This document shows positions 9,431-17,967 of a stretch of 37,110 bases of DNA, one piece after another. The stretch is from JBAROU01 sp049642385. Its GTDB lineage: Bacteria; Chloroflexota; Dehalococcoidia; DSTF01; RBG-16-68-14. Numbering within the stretch: position 1 is the first letter of the stretch; the number at the start of each line of letters is the position of its first letter. The position numbers and the translations under genes are program-made. Location of the stretch: positions 1 through 37,110 of the forward strand of contig JBAROU010000155.1 in assembly GCA_049642385.1 (NCBI GenBank). Direction: 5' to 3'. Below the pieces are notes generated by a model. It had not been told where the DNA came from, ran no database searches, and was given only the letters and a program-made list of their open reading frames with translations.

Positions 9431-10759
9431 ATCGATGCTGACGAAGCGATCGCCCGCGTAGCGCCCGCCCTCGAGCAGGCTCCGGCGACGTCCCCCGTCC
9501 CGCTTGGCCCCCAGACAGGCAACACCTTCCGAGCGCTGCGCAACCGCAACTACCGCCTGTACTACTTCGGCCAGATGATCTCCCTGAGCGGAACCTGGAT
9601 GCAGACGATCGCGCAGGCCTGGCTCGTGCTTCAGCTCACCGACTCCAAAGTGGCGCTGGGCACGGTGACGATGCTCCAGTTCCTGCCGATCACGATCTTC
9701 GTGCTCTTCGCCGGCGTCATTGCCGACCGCGTGCCGAAGCGGCGCTTCCTCTTCTTCACCCAGGGGCTGGCCATGTCGCAGGCGCTCGTTCTCACAGTTC
9801 TCGTCTGGTCTGGCCACATCGAGCTGTGGCACATCTACCTGCTCGCCGCCGTGCTCGGTTTCGCGAACGCCTTCGAGCAACCGACGCGCCAGGCGTTCGT
9901 TGTGGAGCTGGTGGGCAGGGAAGACCTGATTAACGCGGTTGCGCTCAATGCGGGCATGTTCAACGCCGCGCGGCTTGTCGGGCCAGGCATCGGCGGCTTC
10001 CTCATCGCCGCCGTCGGAGTGAAGGGCGCGTTCCTGGTCAACGCGATCAGTTTCGTGCCGGTGATCGCCGCCCTCGCGCTCATCCGTCTGGCCGATCTCC
10101 ACGCCCAGCCGAGCAGGCCGCGATCGGCGCTACACCCGCTGGCGGAGCTGCGCGAAGGGCTGGCCTTCACCTTTCGTACTCCAGCGGCGCTGCTGATTGT
10201 CATCGTGCTCCTCCTCGTTGGGACGTTCGGCTACAACTTTACGGTCATGCTCCCGCTCGTGGACCGCTTCGTACTCGACCGCGGGCCGGAGGGTCTCGGG
10301 CTGCTCACCGGCGCGCTCGGCCTGGGCGCGGTGATCTCGGCGCTCCTCTTGGCCGGACGTCAAGCAGCGACGCTCCGAACGCTGTTCATCGGCGGGGCTC
10401 TGTTTGCCGTCTTGCTCGGCGCGGTGGCCATCAGCCAGTGGTACCTGCTGACGCTCCTGCTACTGCTGCTGGCCGGCATCTCCAGCACTGCCTTCCACGC
10501 CACGTCCAACACCTACATGCAGCTCGCCGCGCCGGACCACCTGCGCGGCCGTGTCATGTCCCTCTACATGCTCCTCTTCGCCGGCTCCACGCCCATCGGC
10601 GGCTATCTAACGGGCTTCCTGGCGGAGCACCTGGGCGTCCCGATGGCCGTCGGCATCTGCGCCTGCCTCACCATGCTAGGGATCATTGCGGGAGCGCTCT
10701 ACTACGTCACCCACCGATCGCAGATCCCGCCCATCGCCGGTGGCGCCCTCCCCGTCTAG
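9431..10759 (+). CDS. MFS transporter (EntS/DUF894-like exporter)
   Basis: Proton-driven membrane exporter, probably of small organic molecules; substrate unknown. There are about 12 membrane segments. The family's N-terminal signature FRALRNRNYRLYYFGQMISL and GTWMQTIAQAWLV is clear, as is the loop ADRVPKRR after TM2. The signature and part of TM1 lie upstream of the first ATG (9575), so translation must begin earlier. The upstream frame contains no ATG, GTG or TTG back to a stop at 9392-9394. AAAGGAG at 9412-9418 points to a start near ATC at 9431, giving about 442 residues. Either ATC is used or an ATG was lost by mutation or consensus error. It converges with the methyltransferase gene, leaving 9 bases between stops. 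Confidence 0.85.
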   Translation: MDADEAIARVAPALEQAPATSPVPLGPQTGNTFRALRNRNYRLYYFGQMISLSGTWMQTIAQAWLVLQLTDSKVALGTVTMLQFLPITIFVLFAGVIADRVPKRRFLFFTQGLAMSQALVLTVLVWSGHIELWHIYLLAAVLGFANAFEQPTRQAFVVELVGREDLINAVALNAGMFNAARLVGPGIGGFLIAAVGVKGAFLVNAISFVPVIAALALIRLADLHAQPSRPRSALHPLAELREGLAFTFRTPAALLIVIVLLLVGTFGYNFTVMLPLVDRFVLDRGPEGLGLLTGALGLGAVISALLLAGRQAATLRTLFIGGALFAVLLGAVAISQWYLLTLLLLLLAGISSTAFHATSNTYMQLAAPDHLRGRVMSLYMLLFAGSTPIGGYLTGFLAEHLGVPMAVGICACLTMLGIIAGALYYVTHRSQIPPIAGGALPV

Positions 10760-10768
10760 GTGGGCCGA

Positions 10769-11530
10769 CTACGCGGGCTTCGTCGCCGCGAAGAGTGTGC
10801 GGCGAAAGCCGAAGAACACCGGTCGCTCCGGCCAGCGCGCGCGATAGCGCTCACGCAGTTGCGTCATGAACGGCTCGTGTAGCTCCTCTGGCATGCGTTC
10901 GAAGTAGGGCACGAGCGCCGTGCCCGACATCCAATCGGCGAGCGCGTCCGCGTCGTCCAGCACGTGGGGGTAGACCTTCTCGAACACGGTGATCTCCGTC
11001 GCGCCGCACGAGGACAGCAGCTCCGCGTACGCGTCAATCGACAGCAGCGGCCAGCGCCGCCTCCAGCCGCCCAGCGCCTCGCGAAACGGCGCTCCGCCCG
11101 CCAGCTCATCGATAATAAGGTGCGTCGCGTGACCGAAGTTCGATGGCATCTGCACCGCGAGCTGCCCGCCCCGCGCGACGAGCGAGAACAGGCGTGGGAT
11201 CAACGTCGCGTGTCCGTCCACCCAATGGAGCGCCGCGTGCGAGAAGATCACGTCCCACTCGCCTTGGACGTCCTCCGCAGTGCCTCGCTCGAAGCGCAGG
11301 CCTGGTCGCGCAAGCGCGCTCGCGCGCTCCACCATCTCCGGCGAGGAGTCGATGCCGAGCACATCGCTCTCCGGCAGCAGCTCGGCCAGCCGGCGCGTCA
11401 GCTCGCCCGTGCCGCAGCCTACATCGATGGCGCGCAGGCCAGCGCGCGCGTGGATCAGACGGCTCAGGTCCTCGAACGGCGCGTAGCGTTCGGCGCTGAA
11501 CTTCTCGTAACGATCGGGGTCCCAAGGCAT
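10769..11530 (-). CDS. tam: Trans-aconitate 2-methyltransferase-like SAM methyltransferase
   Basis: Likely methyl-esterifies trans-aconitate, an inhibitor formed from the TCA intermediate cis-aconitate. It has 253 residues, the family length. It begins MPWDPDRYEKFSAERYAPFEDL like Tam proteins, has SAM motif I (AIDVGCGTGELTRRL, about 34-48), an acidic GIDSSPEMVERA, and the Tam-like HAALHWVDGH and QMPSNFGHATH segments. The C-terminal FFGFRRTLFAA is also family-typical. Substrate assignment is by similarity only. It lies downstream of the rifampicin-phosphotransferase-like gene on the same strand, separated by 139 bases with an inverted repeat. Confidence 0.85.
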   Translation of the reverse strand: MPWDPDRYEKFSAERYAPFEDLSRLIHARAGLRAIDVGCGTGELTRRLAELLPESDVLGIDSSPEMVERASALARPGLRFERGTAEDVQGEWDVIFSHAALHWVDGHATLIPRLFSLVARGGQLAVQMPSNFGHATHLIIDELAGGAPFREALGGWRRRWPLLSIDAYAELLSSCGATEITVFEKVYPHVLDDADALADWMSGTALVPYFERMPEELHEPFMTQLRERYRARWPERPVFFGFRRTLFAATKPA

Positions 11531-11560
11531 GTCAAATGACAGGGCTACCTGCGTCTACGT

Positions 11561-11660
11561 GCTCGAGGTTCGAGGCTCGAAGTTCGATGCGAGGATGGTA
11601 TCGGGCAGATGGGCAGCTCGCCAATCCAGCCAGTCGAACCTCGACCTTCGAACGTCGAGC
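11561..11660. repeat. Imperfect inverted repeat built of TTCGAGG-like 7-mers
   Basis: The left arm (11561-11588) and the reverse complement of the right arm (11633-11660) match at 23 of 28 positions. Each arm is itself a chain of TCGA-centred heptamers (GTTCGAG, GCTCGAA, GTTCGAT). A 44-base loop separates them. It lies between two minus-strand genes and could act as a terminator or processing site. Confidence 0.6.
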
Positions 11661-11669
11661 TTCGCGGCG

Positions 11670-14408
11670 CTAGCTTTCAGCCTCCAGCACCACTTCGCCG
11701 CGCGTGCCGTCGACCGTGATCGTCTGGCCCGTGCGGATCATGCGCGTCGCGTGCTTCACGTTCACCACCGCCGGCAGCCCGTATTCGCGCGCCACGGTCG
11801 ACCCGTGCGACAGCGTGCCGCCGATATCGACGACGATGCCCGCCGCCGCAACGAAGAGCGGCGTCCAGCCCGCGTCCGTCACCGGCGCAACAAGGATCTC
11901 CCCCGGCTCGATCGTCGCGTTTATACGGGGGTCCATGATCACCCGCGCGCGGCCTGTCACGCGTCCGGGCGAGACAGCGATGCCGCGCAGTATGTCCGTA
12001 TCCGGCACAACCAGCTCTGATGCGCGCAGCGGTGTTGGGCGTCCGGTGAAGGTCTCGGGCAGCACCACGCCCTTGTTGCGTTTCTCCTCCATCAGCCGCC
12101 GCCGGATCGCCGCGTAGGAATCCTCCCGCGACAGCCGGCCGGCGAACAGCGCCTTCGCCTCCTCCCAGGTGAGGTAGTACAGGTCGAACGCATCGTCCAG
12201 CAGCCCGCGCGCAACCAGCCGCCGGCCGATCTCGCGCGTCAGCTTGCGCCCGCGATGCACCGAGCGCATGAAGAGCGCCTTCGTGTGCTCGCGGCTGACG
12301 ACCCACTGCTGCGCCTGGTTCAGCACATACCGAAAGATCGGCCGCCGCCAGAACACCAGTTTCTTCGACGACTCCTTCGTCGCCGTCTCCCGCTCCGCAC
12401 GTTGGCGCGCCTCGATCTTGCGCGGGTCGGACGACTCGTGAGCGTGCAAATAGTTGCGCACCATGCTCAGCACAGTCGGCAGGTCTTCGTCCCAGCTCTT
12501 GGCCGAGATCTCCGCCTCCATCACGCTGCGGTGGCCGTGGCGCGCCAGGAACACGCCCAGCCGGCGCTGGAACCCCGCGACGTCCTCGCCCACAAGGGAC
12601 GCGAGGCGGCGTTCGATCGCAGCGCCGCTCTCCGACTCGCCCGGACGGGCGTCCGTCTGGACGAACGCCTCGCGCAAGACATCCGATGCCAGCACGACGC
12701 GCGAGATGTCCCACAGCTCATACGCCGGCTGCGCGCTCTCGACACCGGAGAGGCCCGTGCAGAGCTTCGCCTGCAATACACCGTTCTCGTCGCCGAGGTG
12801 CTGCTCCGTGAACGCGCGCAGCAGCTCGAACATGCCTCCCGTCAGCCCGCCGGCCGAAACATGCGTGACCGCGACTTCGCCGCCGCGGATCAGGCCATCT
12901 TTCGCGCTGCGGATCAGGTCGCCATCGGAACGCTGCTCAAACGGGCGATCGATCATCTCACGTTCGAAGTCCGCGACGATCTCTTCGGAGCGCTTGATCT
13001 CCGCTGGCATTCGGATGCTGAACCAGAGGATGCGCGGCAGGATCAGCGCATAGCGGAGCACCTTGCCGAAGCTCGGTCGCTCTGGCTCGGCGTTTGGGTC
13101 GCGCGCCTGGCCGAAGTACTGGTCCATCAGCGCGTCGGCCGAGCCGAAGGGCGTCTGGTCAGCGGCTTCGATCATCATCGTGACATTCAAGAACGCTTTG
13201 CCGTAGAAGTACCCAGAGAATGGGTCCTTCGTCCGGAGCTTGACGCCCACGCGCTTCATCGGTTCCGTGCCGAATCGTTCGATTATTGTGTCCGTCATCG
13301 AAACGTTTAGCGGCGAGAGCTGATCGGGGAGCACCTCCTGCACATTCGCGGCGGTCCAGATCGTGTCCGGCCCCGTCGGCGTGTCGAACTCCGACACCCA
13401 CTCCTCCGGCTCGTCGCTCGCGCCGGCCTCCGTCGTAGCGACCGCTGGCAGCGGTTCGCCTGGCGGCGGTGGAGGCGCATCGACCGTGGTCACTGGCCGC
13501 GCTTGCAGGAGATAGATGCGCCCGCCGCTGATCGCCCACTCGATGTCTTGCGGCACGCCGCAGAACTCCTCGATGCGGGTCGCGTAGCGTGCGATCTCGA
13601 TTGCCTGCTGGTCGCTCAGCACGGAGGCGCGCGCCTCCTCCGGCGCAAGCTCCTCCTCGCGTGTGCCGCCGCCCGGCGCCGGCACGATGCGTACGTGCTG
13701 TTCGGTTACCTCGCGCCGCACCAACGCGTCATCCGACTTGCGAACCGCGTAGTGGTCCGGTGTGACAATGCCAGCCACAACGCCCTCGCCCAGGCCCAGC
13801 GCGCCCTCAATCACGACGACGTCATGATCGCCGCTCACGGGATCGATCGTAAACGCCACGCCTGATGCGTCCGCCGGGACGAGCGCCTGGACGACGACCG
13901 CCATCGCCGGGCCATCGTCCTGCACGTCGCGCGCCCTCCGATAGTGAAACGCCAGCGCGCTATAGAGCGACGCCCAGCACGCGAGCACACCGTCCAGCAC
14001 CGCCTCCAGCCCATCTACATTAAGGAGCGTAATGTGTTGCCCGGCGAACGACGCACCTGCGCTGTCCTCCGCCGTCGCGGACGAACGCACGGCCACAGGC
14101 GCGCCGCTCGCCTCGGCACGTAGCGCTTCGTACGCCCGCGCGACGCCGGACCGCAGATCATCTGGCCACGCCGCCGCGCGCAGCCGCTCCAGCACCAGCT
14201 TGTCCGGCTCGGCGCTGTCCATCAGTCCCTCGATCTGCGTCTCCAGGCCGTTCGCGCGCAGGAACGCGCGATGCCCATCGGCGTCGATCACGAAGCCGGG
14301 CGGGATCGGTAGCCCGCCACGCGCCAGGCGATACAGGCCCGCGGCCTTGCCGCCGACGCGCGCGGCGTCTTCCCCAGCTTCCGCAAGTGTGCGTACGAAT
14401 GTGGTCAT
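11670..14408 (-). CDS. PEP-synthase/rifampicin-phosphotransferase-like ATP-grasp and swivelling-His protein
   Basis: Three-part dikinase-type phosphotransferase of 912 residues. Residues 1-310 form the PPDK/PEP-synthase ATP-binding domain (VGGKAAGLYRLARGGLPIPPGFV, VAVRSSATAEDSAGASFAGQ, IYLLQARPV). A Pro-rich linker (309-325) follows, then a central acceptor-binding domain. The C-terminal swivelling domain carries the phospho-accepting His868 in GGTLSHGSTVAREYGLPAVV. The order ATP-grasp, acceptor domain, His domain at the C-terminus matches rifampicin phosphotransferases. Classical PEP synthases instead have the His domain in the middle and a TIM barrel at the end, so a true gluconeogenic PEP synthase is unlikely. 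The acceptor is unknown. Confidence 0.85.
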   Translation of the reverse strand: MTTFVRTLAEAGEDAARVGGKAAGLYRLARGGLPIPPGFVIDADGHRAFLRANGLETQIEGLMDSAEPDKLVLERLRAAAWPDDLRSGVARAYEALRAEASGAPVAVRSSATAEDSAGASFAGQHITLLNVDGLEAVLDGVLACWASLYSALAFHYRRARDVQDDGPAMAVVVQALVPADASGVAFTIDPVSGDHDVVVIEGALGLGEGVVAGIVTPDHYAVRKSDDALVRREVTEQHVRIVPAPGGGTREEELAPEEARASVLSDQQAIEIARYATRIEEFCGVPQDIEWAISGGRIYLLQARPVTTVDAPPPPPGEPLPAVATTEAGASDEPEEWVSEFDTPTGPDTIWTAANVQEVLPDQLSPLNVSMTDTIIERFGTEPMKRVGVKLRTKDPFSGYFYGKAFLNVTMMIEAADQTPFGSADALMDQYFGQARDPNAEPERPSFGKVLRYALILPRILWFSIRMPAEIKRSEEIVADFEREMIDRPFEQRSDGDLIRSAKDGLIRGGEVAVTHVSAGGLTGGMFELLRAFTEQHLGDENGVLQAKLCTGLSGVESAQPAYELWDISRVVLASDVLREAFVQTDARPGESESGAAIERRLASLVGEDVAGFQRRLGVFLARHGHRSVMEAEISAKSWDEDLPTVLSMVRNYLHAHESSDPRKIEARQRAERETATKESSKKLVFWRRPIFRYVLNQAQQWVVSREHTKALFMRSVHRGRKLTREIGRRLVARGLLDDAFDLYYLTWEEAKALFAGRLSREDSYAAIRRRLMEEKRNKGVVLPETFTGRPTPLRASELVVPDTDILRGIAVSPGRVTGRARVIMDPRINATIEPGEILVAPVTDAGWTPLFVAAAGIVVDIGGTLSHGSTVAREYGLPAVVNVKHATRMIRTGQTITVDGTRGEVVLEAES

Positions 14409-14489
14409 ACTGCCGTACCGAGCAGGACTATCCTACCAGCGAGTCGAAGTGCCGTCCAGATTCACACGGTCTCCTTGCTGATTCGCAAC

Positions 14490-14519
14490 TTGACACGGAA
14501 GCGCCTTCGCGCCGACACT
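14490..14519 (+). promoter_or_regulatory. Putative promoter of the subtilase gene
   Basis: Perfect -35 TTGACA (14490-14495), 18 bases, weak -10 GACACT (14514-14519). It lies in the 124-base divergent gap between the phosphotransferase-like gene and the subtilase. Confidence 0.4.
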
Positions 14520-14556
14520 CACAGCAGGAACGTTGCATGCAGACCCCGCCGATCAA

Positions 14557-16302
14557 ATGAATAGCGATCCGCGCCGCTCCGCGCTCGTGCTCATCGTAGC
14601 CGCAGCGATGATATCGTTCGTCGGCGGCGATTCACTAAACAACACGCCGGCGGCCAGCGCGGCGCCCAGCTTCCCCGTTCGCTCCGACCTGGGCGGCGCG
14701 CCCTCGCACCCCGTCGCGAAGCCCGGCGAGCTCATCGTGCACTTCAAGCCCGGCGCGACAGTCGCGCGGAAGCGTTCGATCCTCGGCGGTGATGGCGCCA
14801 CCATCGTGCGCGACCTAGGCCTCCCCGACTACAGCCTGGTGCGTGTGCCCCCCGGACGCGAGGACGACTTTGCGCGAAGGCTCTCCGCCGCGAGCGACGT
14901 GCTCACCGCTGAGCCCAACCTCATGCGTTGGGCGTCACTCTCACCTAACGACCCCGCTTTCCCCTTTCAGTGGCACTTCAACAAGATCGGCTTGCCTAAC
15001 GCCTGGGACAAGGCGTCTGGTGTCGGGGTCATCGTGGCGGTGCTGGACACCGGCGTCGCATTCGAGACGTGCAGCATGGCCGTGTGTGGCGCCAACTACA
15101 CCCAAGCGCCCGACTTCGCCGGTACTACCTTCGTTTCCCCGCGCGATGAGGTGAACAACGACAGTCATCCAAACGACCGCAACGGCCACGGCACCCACGT
15201 CACCAGCACCATCGCCGAAGCGACGAATAACTCGCTTGGCGGGGCCGGCATCGCCTACAACGCGCAGATCATGCCTGTACAGATCCTTGCCGCCAACGGC
15301 AACGGCACCGTCGCGGACGAGATCGACGGGATCACCTGGGCCATCAACCACGGCGCGAAGGTGATCAACATGAGCCTGGGCGGATCCGGCGGCGTCGTCG
15401 CAGAAGAAGCTGCCATCGACAACGCCGTCGCCAACGGCATCGTCGTCGCCGTCGCCGCGGGGAATGGTGGCGAAGACGGCATCGGCGACCCCGTGCTCGA
15501 CTGCCCCGCTTGTTATCCAAACAGCATCGCCGTTGGCGCGACGCGCTTCGATCAGGCACGCAGCCCATATTCCAACTACGGCGACGGGCTGGACGGCCAC
15601 ACGCTAGATATCATGGCGCCCGGCGGCGACGTCACAGTCAACCAAAACGGCGACGCGTACGGCGACGGCGTCCTCCAGCAGACGTTCGCGCACGCCTGCG
15701 GCAGTTCCACCGTCGACTACTCAGCGTTCGTTCTCTGCTTCTACCAGGGCACGTCAATGGCGACGCCCCACGTTGCCGGCGTTGCTGCGCTCGTGCGCTC
15801 CATCGATCCCACGCTCACGGCGGCGCAGGTGCGCACCATTCTCACCAGCACCGCTACCGATCTAGGGCCGCCCGGCTACGACACCGACTTCGGCTACGGC
15901 GAAGTGAACGCGGCCGCCGCCGTCGCCGTTGCCGCGGTGGACACCGACGGCGACGGCTGCCCTGATGCCCGAGAGCTGTTGCCAAAGGCGGCTGCGGGCA
16001 GCGGCGGCGGGCGCGACCCCAACAACTTCTGGGACTTCTTCGACACGCCGGATACCGGCAACATCCGCGACCGCGCCGTCAGCGCCGGTGATATCATCCG
16101 CCTTGTCTTCCGTTTCGGTACCAACGGCAGCGCCGCTATCGATCCGCTGAGCGCACCACCACCCGGCGGCTACCACACGGCCTTCGACCGCACACCGCCC
16201 AACCCGGGCGCGAACCCCTGGAACCTCAATCCGCCGGACGGCGCCATCGCGGTGAACGACATCCTGTTCAGTGTCGCCCAGTTCGGCCATACCTGTGTGT
16301 AA
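14557..16302 (+). CDS. Secreted subtilisin-like serine protease (S8) with dockerin-like C-terminal domain
   Basis: Extracellular endopeptidase. Numbering from ATG 14557 (581 residues): signal peptide about 1-35 (RRSALVLIVAAAMISFVGG, cleavage near SA-AP), propeptide about 55-125 (GELIVHFKPGATVARKRSIL), catalytic Asp164 (VLDTGVAF), His211 (NGHGTHVTS), oxyanion Asn303 (AAGNGG) and Ser400 (GTSMATPHVAGVAAL). After about residue 462 there is a tail with a calcium-loop-like DTDGDGCPDARE, then DPNNFWDFFD and two similar blocks, AVSAGDIIRLVFRFGT and AIAVNDILFSVAQFGH, resembling a duplicated dockerin-like helix. An in-frame TTG at 14533 with AGGA upstream is an alternative start; the ATG has no clear Shine-Dalgarno. 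Confidence 0.93.
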   Translation: MNSDPRRSALVLIVAAAMISFVGGDSLNNTPAASAAPSFPVRSDLGGAPSHPVAKPGELIVHFKPGATVARKRSILGGDGATIVRDLGLPDYSLVRVPPGREDDFARRLSAASDVLTAEPNLMRWASLSPNDPAFPFQWHFNKIGLPNAWDKASGVGVIVAVLDTGVAFETCSMAVCGANYTQAPDFAGTTFVSPRDEVNNDSHPNDRNGHGTHVTSTIAEATNNSLGGAGIAYNAQIMPVQILAANGNGTVADEIDGITWAINHGAKVINMSLGGSGGVVAEEAAIDNAVANGIVVAVAAGNGGEDGIGDPVLDCPACYPNSIAVGATRFDQARSPYSNYGDGLDGHTLDIMAPGGDVTVNQNGDAYGDGVLQQTFAHACGSSTVDYSAFVLCFYQGTSMATPHVAGVAALVRSIDPTLTAAQVRTILTSTATDLGPPGYDTDFGYGEVNAAAAVAVAAVDTDGDGCPDARELLPKAAAGSGGGRDPNNFWDFFDTPDTGNIRDRAVSAGDIIRLVFRFGTNGSAAIDPLSAPPPGGYHTAFDRTPPNPGANPWNLNPPDGAIAVNDILFSVAQFGHTCV

Positions 16303-16311
16303 CGCCTTCGC

Positions 16312-16340
16312 TTGACAGCCTTCCGCGCGTTCGTGATCAT
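16312..16340 (+). promoter_or_regulatory. Putative promoter of acyl-CoA ligase gene
   Basis: Perfect -35 TTGACA (16312-16317), 17 bases, weak -10 GATCAT (16335-16340), 34 bases before the ATG at 16374. Confidence 0.4.
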
Positions 16341-16373
16341 GCCTGCGCACCATCACGTCAGGGAGGTACGCTC

Positions 16374-17930
16374 ATGGTCACGACAGGCCCCTGGCCTTCA
16401 CAAGCCCCGTACCCCAAACACCACTTCTCGCAGCTTCTCGAACAGACCGCGCGGCGCCTGCCCGATAAACCGGCGCTGATCAGCATCGACGAGAAGCCGT
16501 TCACCTATCGCACCATCTGGGAGGCCGCCCGCAAGACCGCCGCCTTCCTCCAGCGCGACGCGGACGTCGCCAAAGGCGAAACCGTCGCGGTGTACGCGCC
16601 GAACTGCCCGGAGTACGCCGTCGTCTTCCACGGCACGTTGCTCGCCGGCGGGAAGCTCACCACGCTGAACCCGCTTTACCGCGAGCGTGAAGTCGAGCAT
16701 CAGCTCGACGACGCCGACGCCGTTGTCGTCTTCGCGGCCAAGGCGCTCATGCCGACGGTCGAGGAGGCCAAGCAGCGCCTGCCCAAGCTGCGCCAGGTGT
16801 ACGAAATCGACGAGCTGCTCTCGATGGTCGCCGGAGCGCCCGACCGCCCTAAGCCGGTGGACATCGACCCCATGGAAGACGTCGCCGTGCTGCCGTACTC
16901 CAGCGGCACGACAGGCCTGCCCAAGGGCGTCATGCTCACGCACTACAACCTGACGTCCAACATCGTCCAGATGCGCGCGACGGACCTCGTGCGGGAAGAG
17001 TCTGTCCTGCTGGCGTTCCTGCCCTTCTACCATATCTATGGGATGATGGTGCTTCTAAACGGCTGCCTGGCGCAGGGCGGCACCTGCCTGGTTATGCCGC
17101 GCTTCGACCCGGACCAAACGCTCTACCTGATCGAGAAGTACAAGGTGACCGACTTCTTTGTCGTGCCGCCGGCGCTGCTCGCCCTCGCCCATCACCCCAA
17201 GCTCGAGCAGCACGACCTCTCATCGCTGCGCTTCATCCTCTCCGGCGCGGCGCCGCTGCCGCCGGAGGTGGGTGAGCTGGCCGCCCAGCGCTTCGGCTGC
17301 GCCATGCTCCAGGGCTACGGCATGACCGAGACCAGCCCCCTCACCAACACCAGCCCCCTCGACGCGATCAAGCCGCTCTCCGTCGGCCCGCCCGTCCCCG
17401 ACACGCAAGAGAAGATCGTCGATCTGGAGTCCGGCGAAGAGCTGCCCGTGGGGGAAGTCGGCGAGCTGCTCATCTACGGCCCGCAGGTGATGAAGGGCTA
17501 CTGGAAGCAACCCGAGGCCACCGCCGAGACGATCCGCCCCGACGGCTGGCTGCGCAGCGGCGACATCGCCCGCTTCGACGAAGACGGCTACGTCCACATC
17601 GTCGATCGCGCCAAAGAGATGATTAAGTACAAGGGCTACCAGGTCGCTCCCGCCGAGCTGGAGGGCATCCTCGCCGAACATCCCTCCGTCCTCGACGCCG
17701 CGGTCATCCCGAAGTACGACTACGAGGCGGGCGAGGTGCCCAAAGCGTTCGTCGTCCTCAAAGAGGGACAGCAGGCCGAGGCGAACGAGATCATGCTCTT
17801 CGTCGCGGAGCGCGTGGCGCCCTACAAGAAGCTGCGCGAGCTGGAGTTCGTCGCGTCGATCCCAAAGACGCCCTCCGGCAAGATCCTCCGCCGAGAGCTG
17901 ATCGAACAAGAACGCGCGAAGAAAACGTAG
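16374..17930 (+). CDS. AMP-forming acyl-CoA synthetase (4-coumarate/long-chain fatty acid CoA ligase family)
   Basis: Activates a carboxylic acid to its CoA thioester through an acyl-AMP. It has 518 residues, the usual length. All core motifs are present: P-loop YSSGTTGLPKGVMLTH, the FLPFYHIYGMM segment, GYGMTETSPL, the hinge GWLRSGDIARFDEDGY, and the C-terminal catalytic Lys in PKTPSGKILRREL. Chain-length preference cannot be read from sequence. The ATG follows GGGAGG. The crotonase, VOC protein and hydrolases downstream suggest a role in acid or fatty-acid degradation. The hairpin repeat 17931-17952 lies directly after its stop. Confidence 0.93.
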   Translation: MVTTGPWPSQAPYPKHHFSQLLEQTARRLPDKPALISIDEKPFTYRTIWEAARKTAAFLQRDADVAKGETVAVYAPNCPEYAVVFHGTLLAGGKLTTLNPLYREREVEHQLDDADAVVVFAAKALMPTVEEAKQRLPKLRQVYEIDELLSMVAGAPDRPKPVDIDPMEDVAVLPYSSGTTGLPKGVMLTHYNLTSNIVQMRATDLVREESVLLAFLPFYHIYGMMVLLNGCLAQGGTCLVMPRFDPDQTLYLIEKYKVTDFFVVPPALLALAHHPKLEQHDLSSLRFILSGAAPLPPEVGELAAQRFGCAMLQGYGMTETSPLTNTSPLDAIKPLSVGPPVPDTQEKIVDLESGEELPVGEVGELLIYGPQVMKGYWKQPEATAETIRPDGWLRSGDIARFDEDGYVHIVDRAKEMIKYKGYQVAPAELEGILAEHPSVLDAAVIPKYDYEAGEVPKAFVVLKEGQQAEANEIMLFVAERVAPYKKLRELEFVASIPKTPSGKILRRELIEQERAKKT

Positions 17931-17955
17931 GGACAGACCTTTAGGTCTGTCCGCC
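17931..17955 (+). repeat. Intergenic hairpin repeat (GACAGACC-TTTA-GGTCTGTC type)
   Basis: Perfect palindrome GGACAGACC, TTTA, GGTCTGTCC (17931-17952) followed by GCC. A related copy lies at 23704-23727 (20 of 24 bases identical over 17932-17955). It has no T tract, so it is a weak terminator at best, and it lies between the ligase and the channel gene. Confidence 0.65.
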
Positions 17956-17967
17956 CAAGGCGGTGCG

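Noticed and set aside
11677..12714. Alternative minus-strand frame inside the phosphotransferase-like gene
   Set aside because: Overlaps a long gene with clear catalytic motifs in another frame; product is Gly/Arg/Ala-rich.
11670..14408. Assignment as a true PEP synthase (ppsA)
   Set aside because: The His domain lies at the C-terminus and there is no C-terminal TIM barrel, unlike PpsA.
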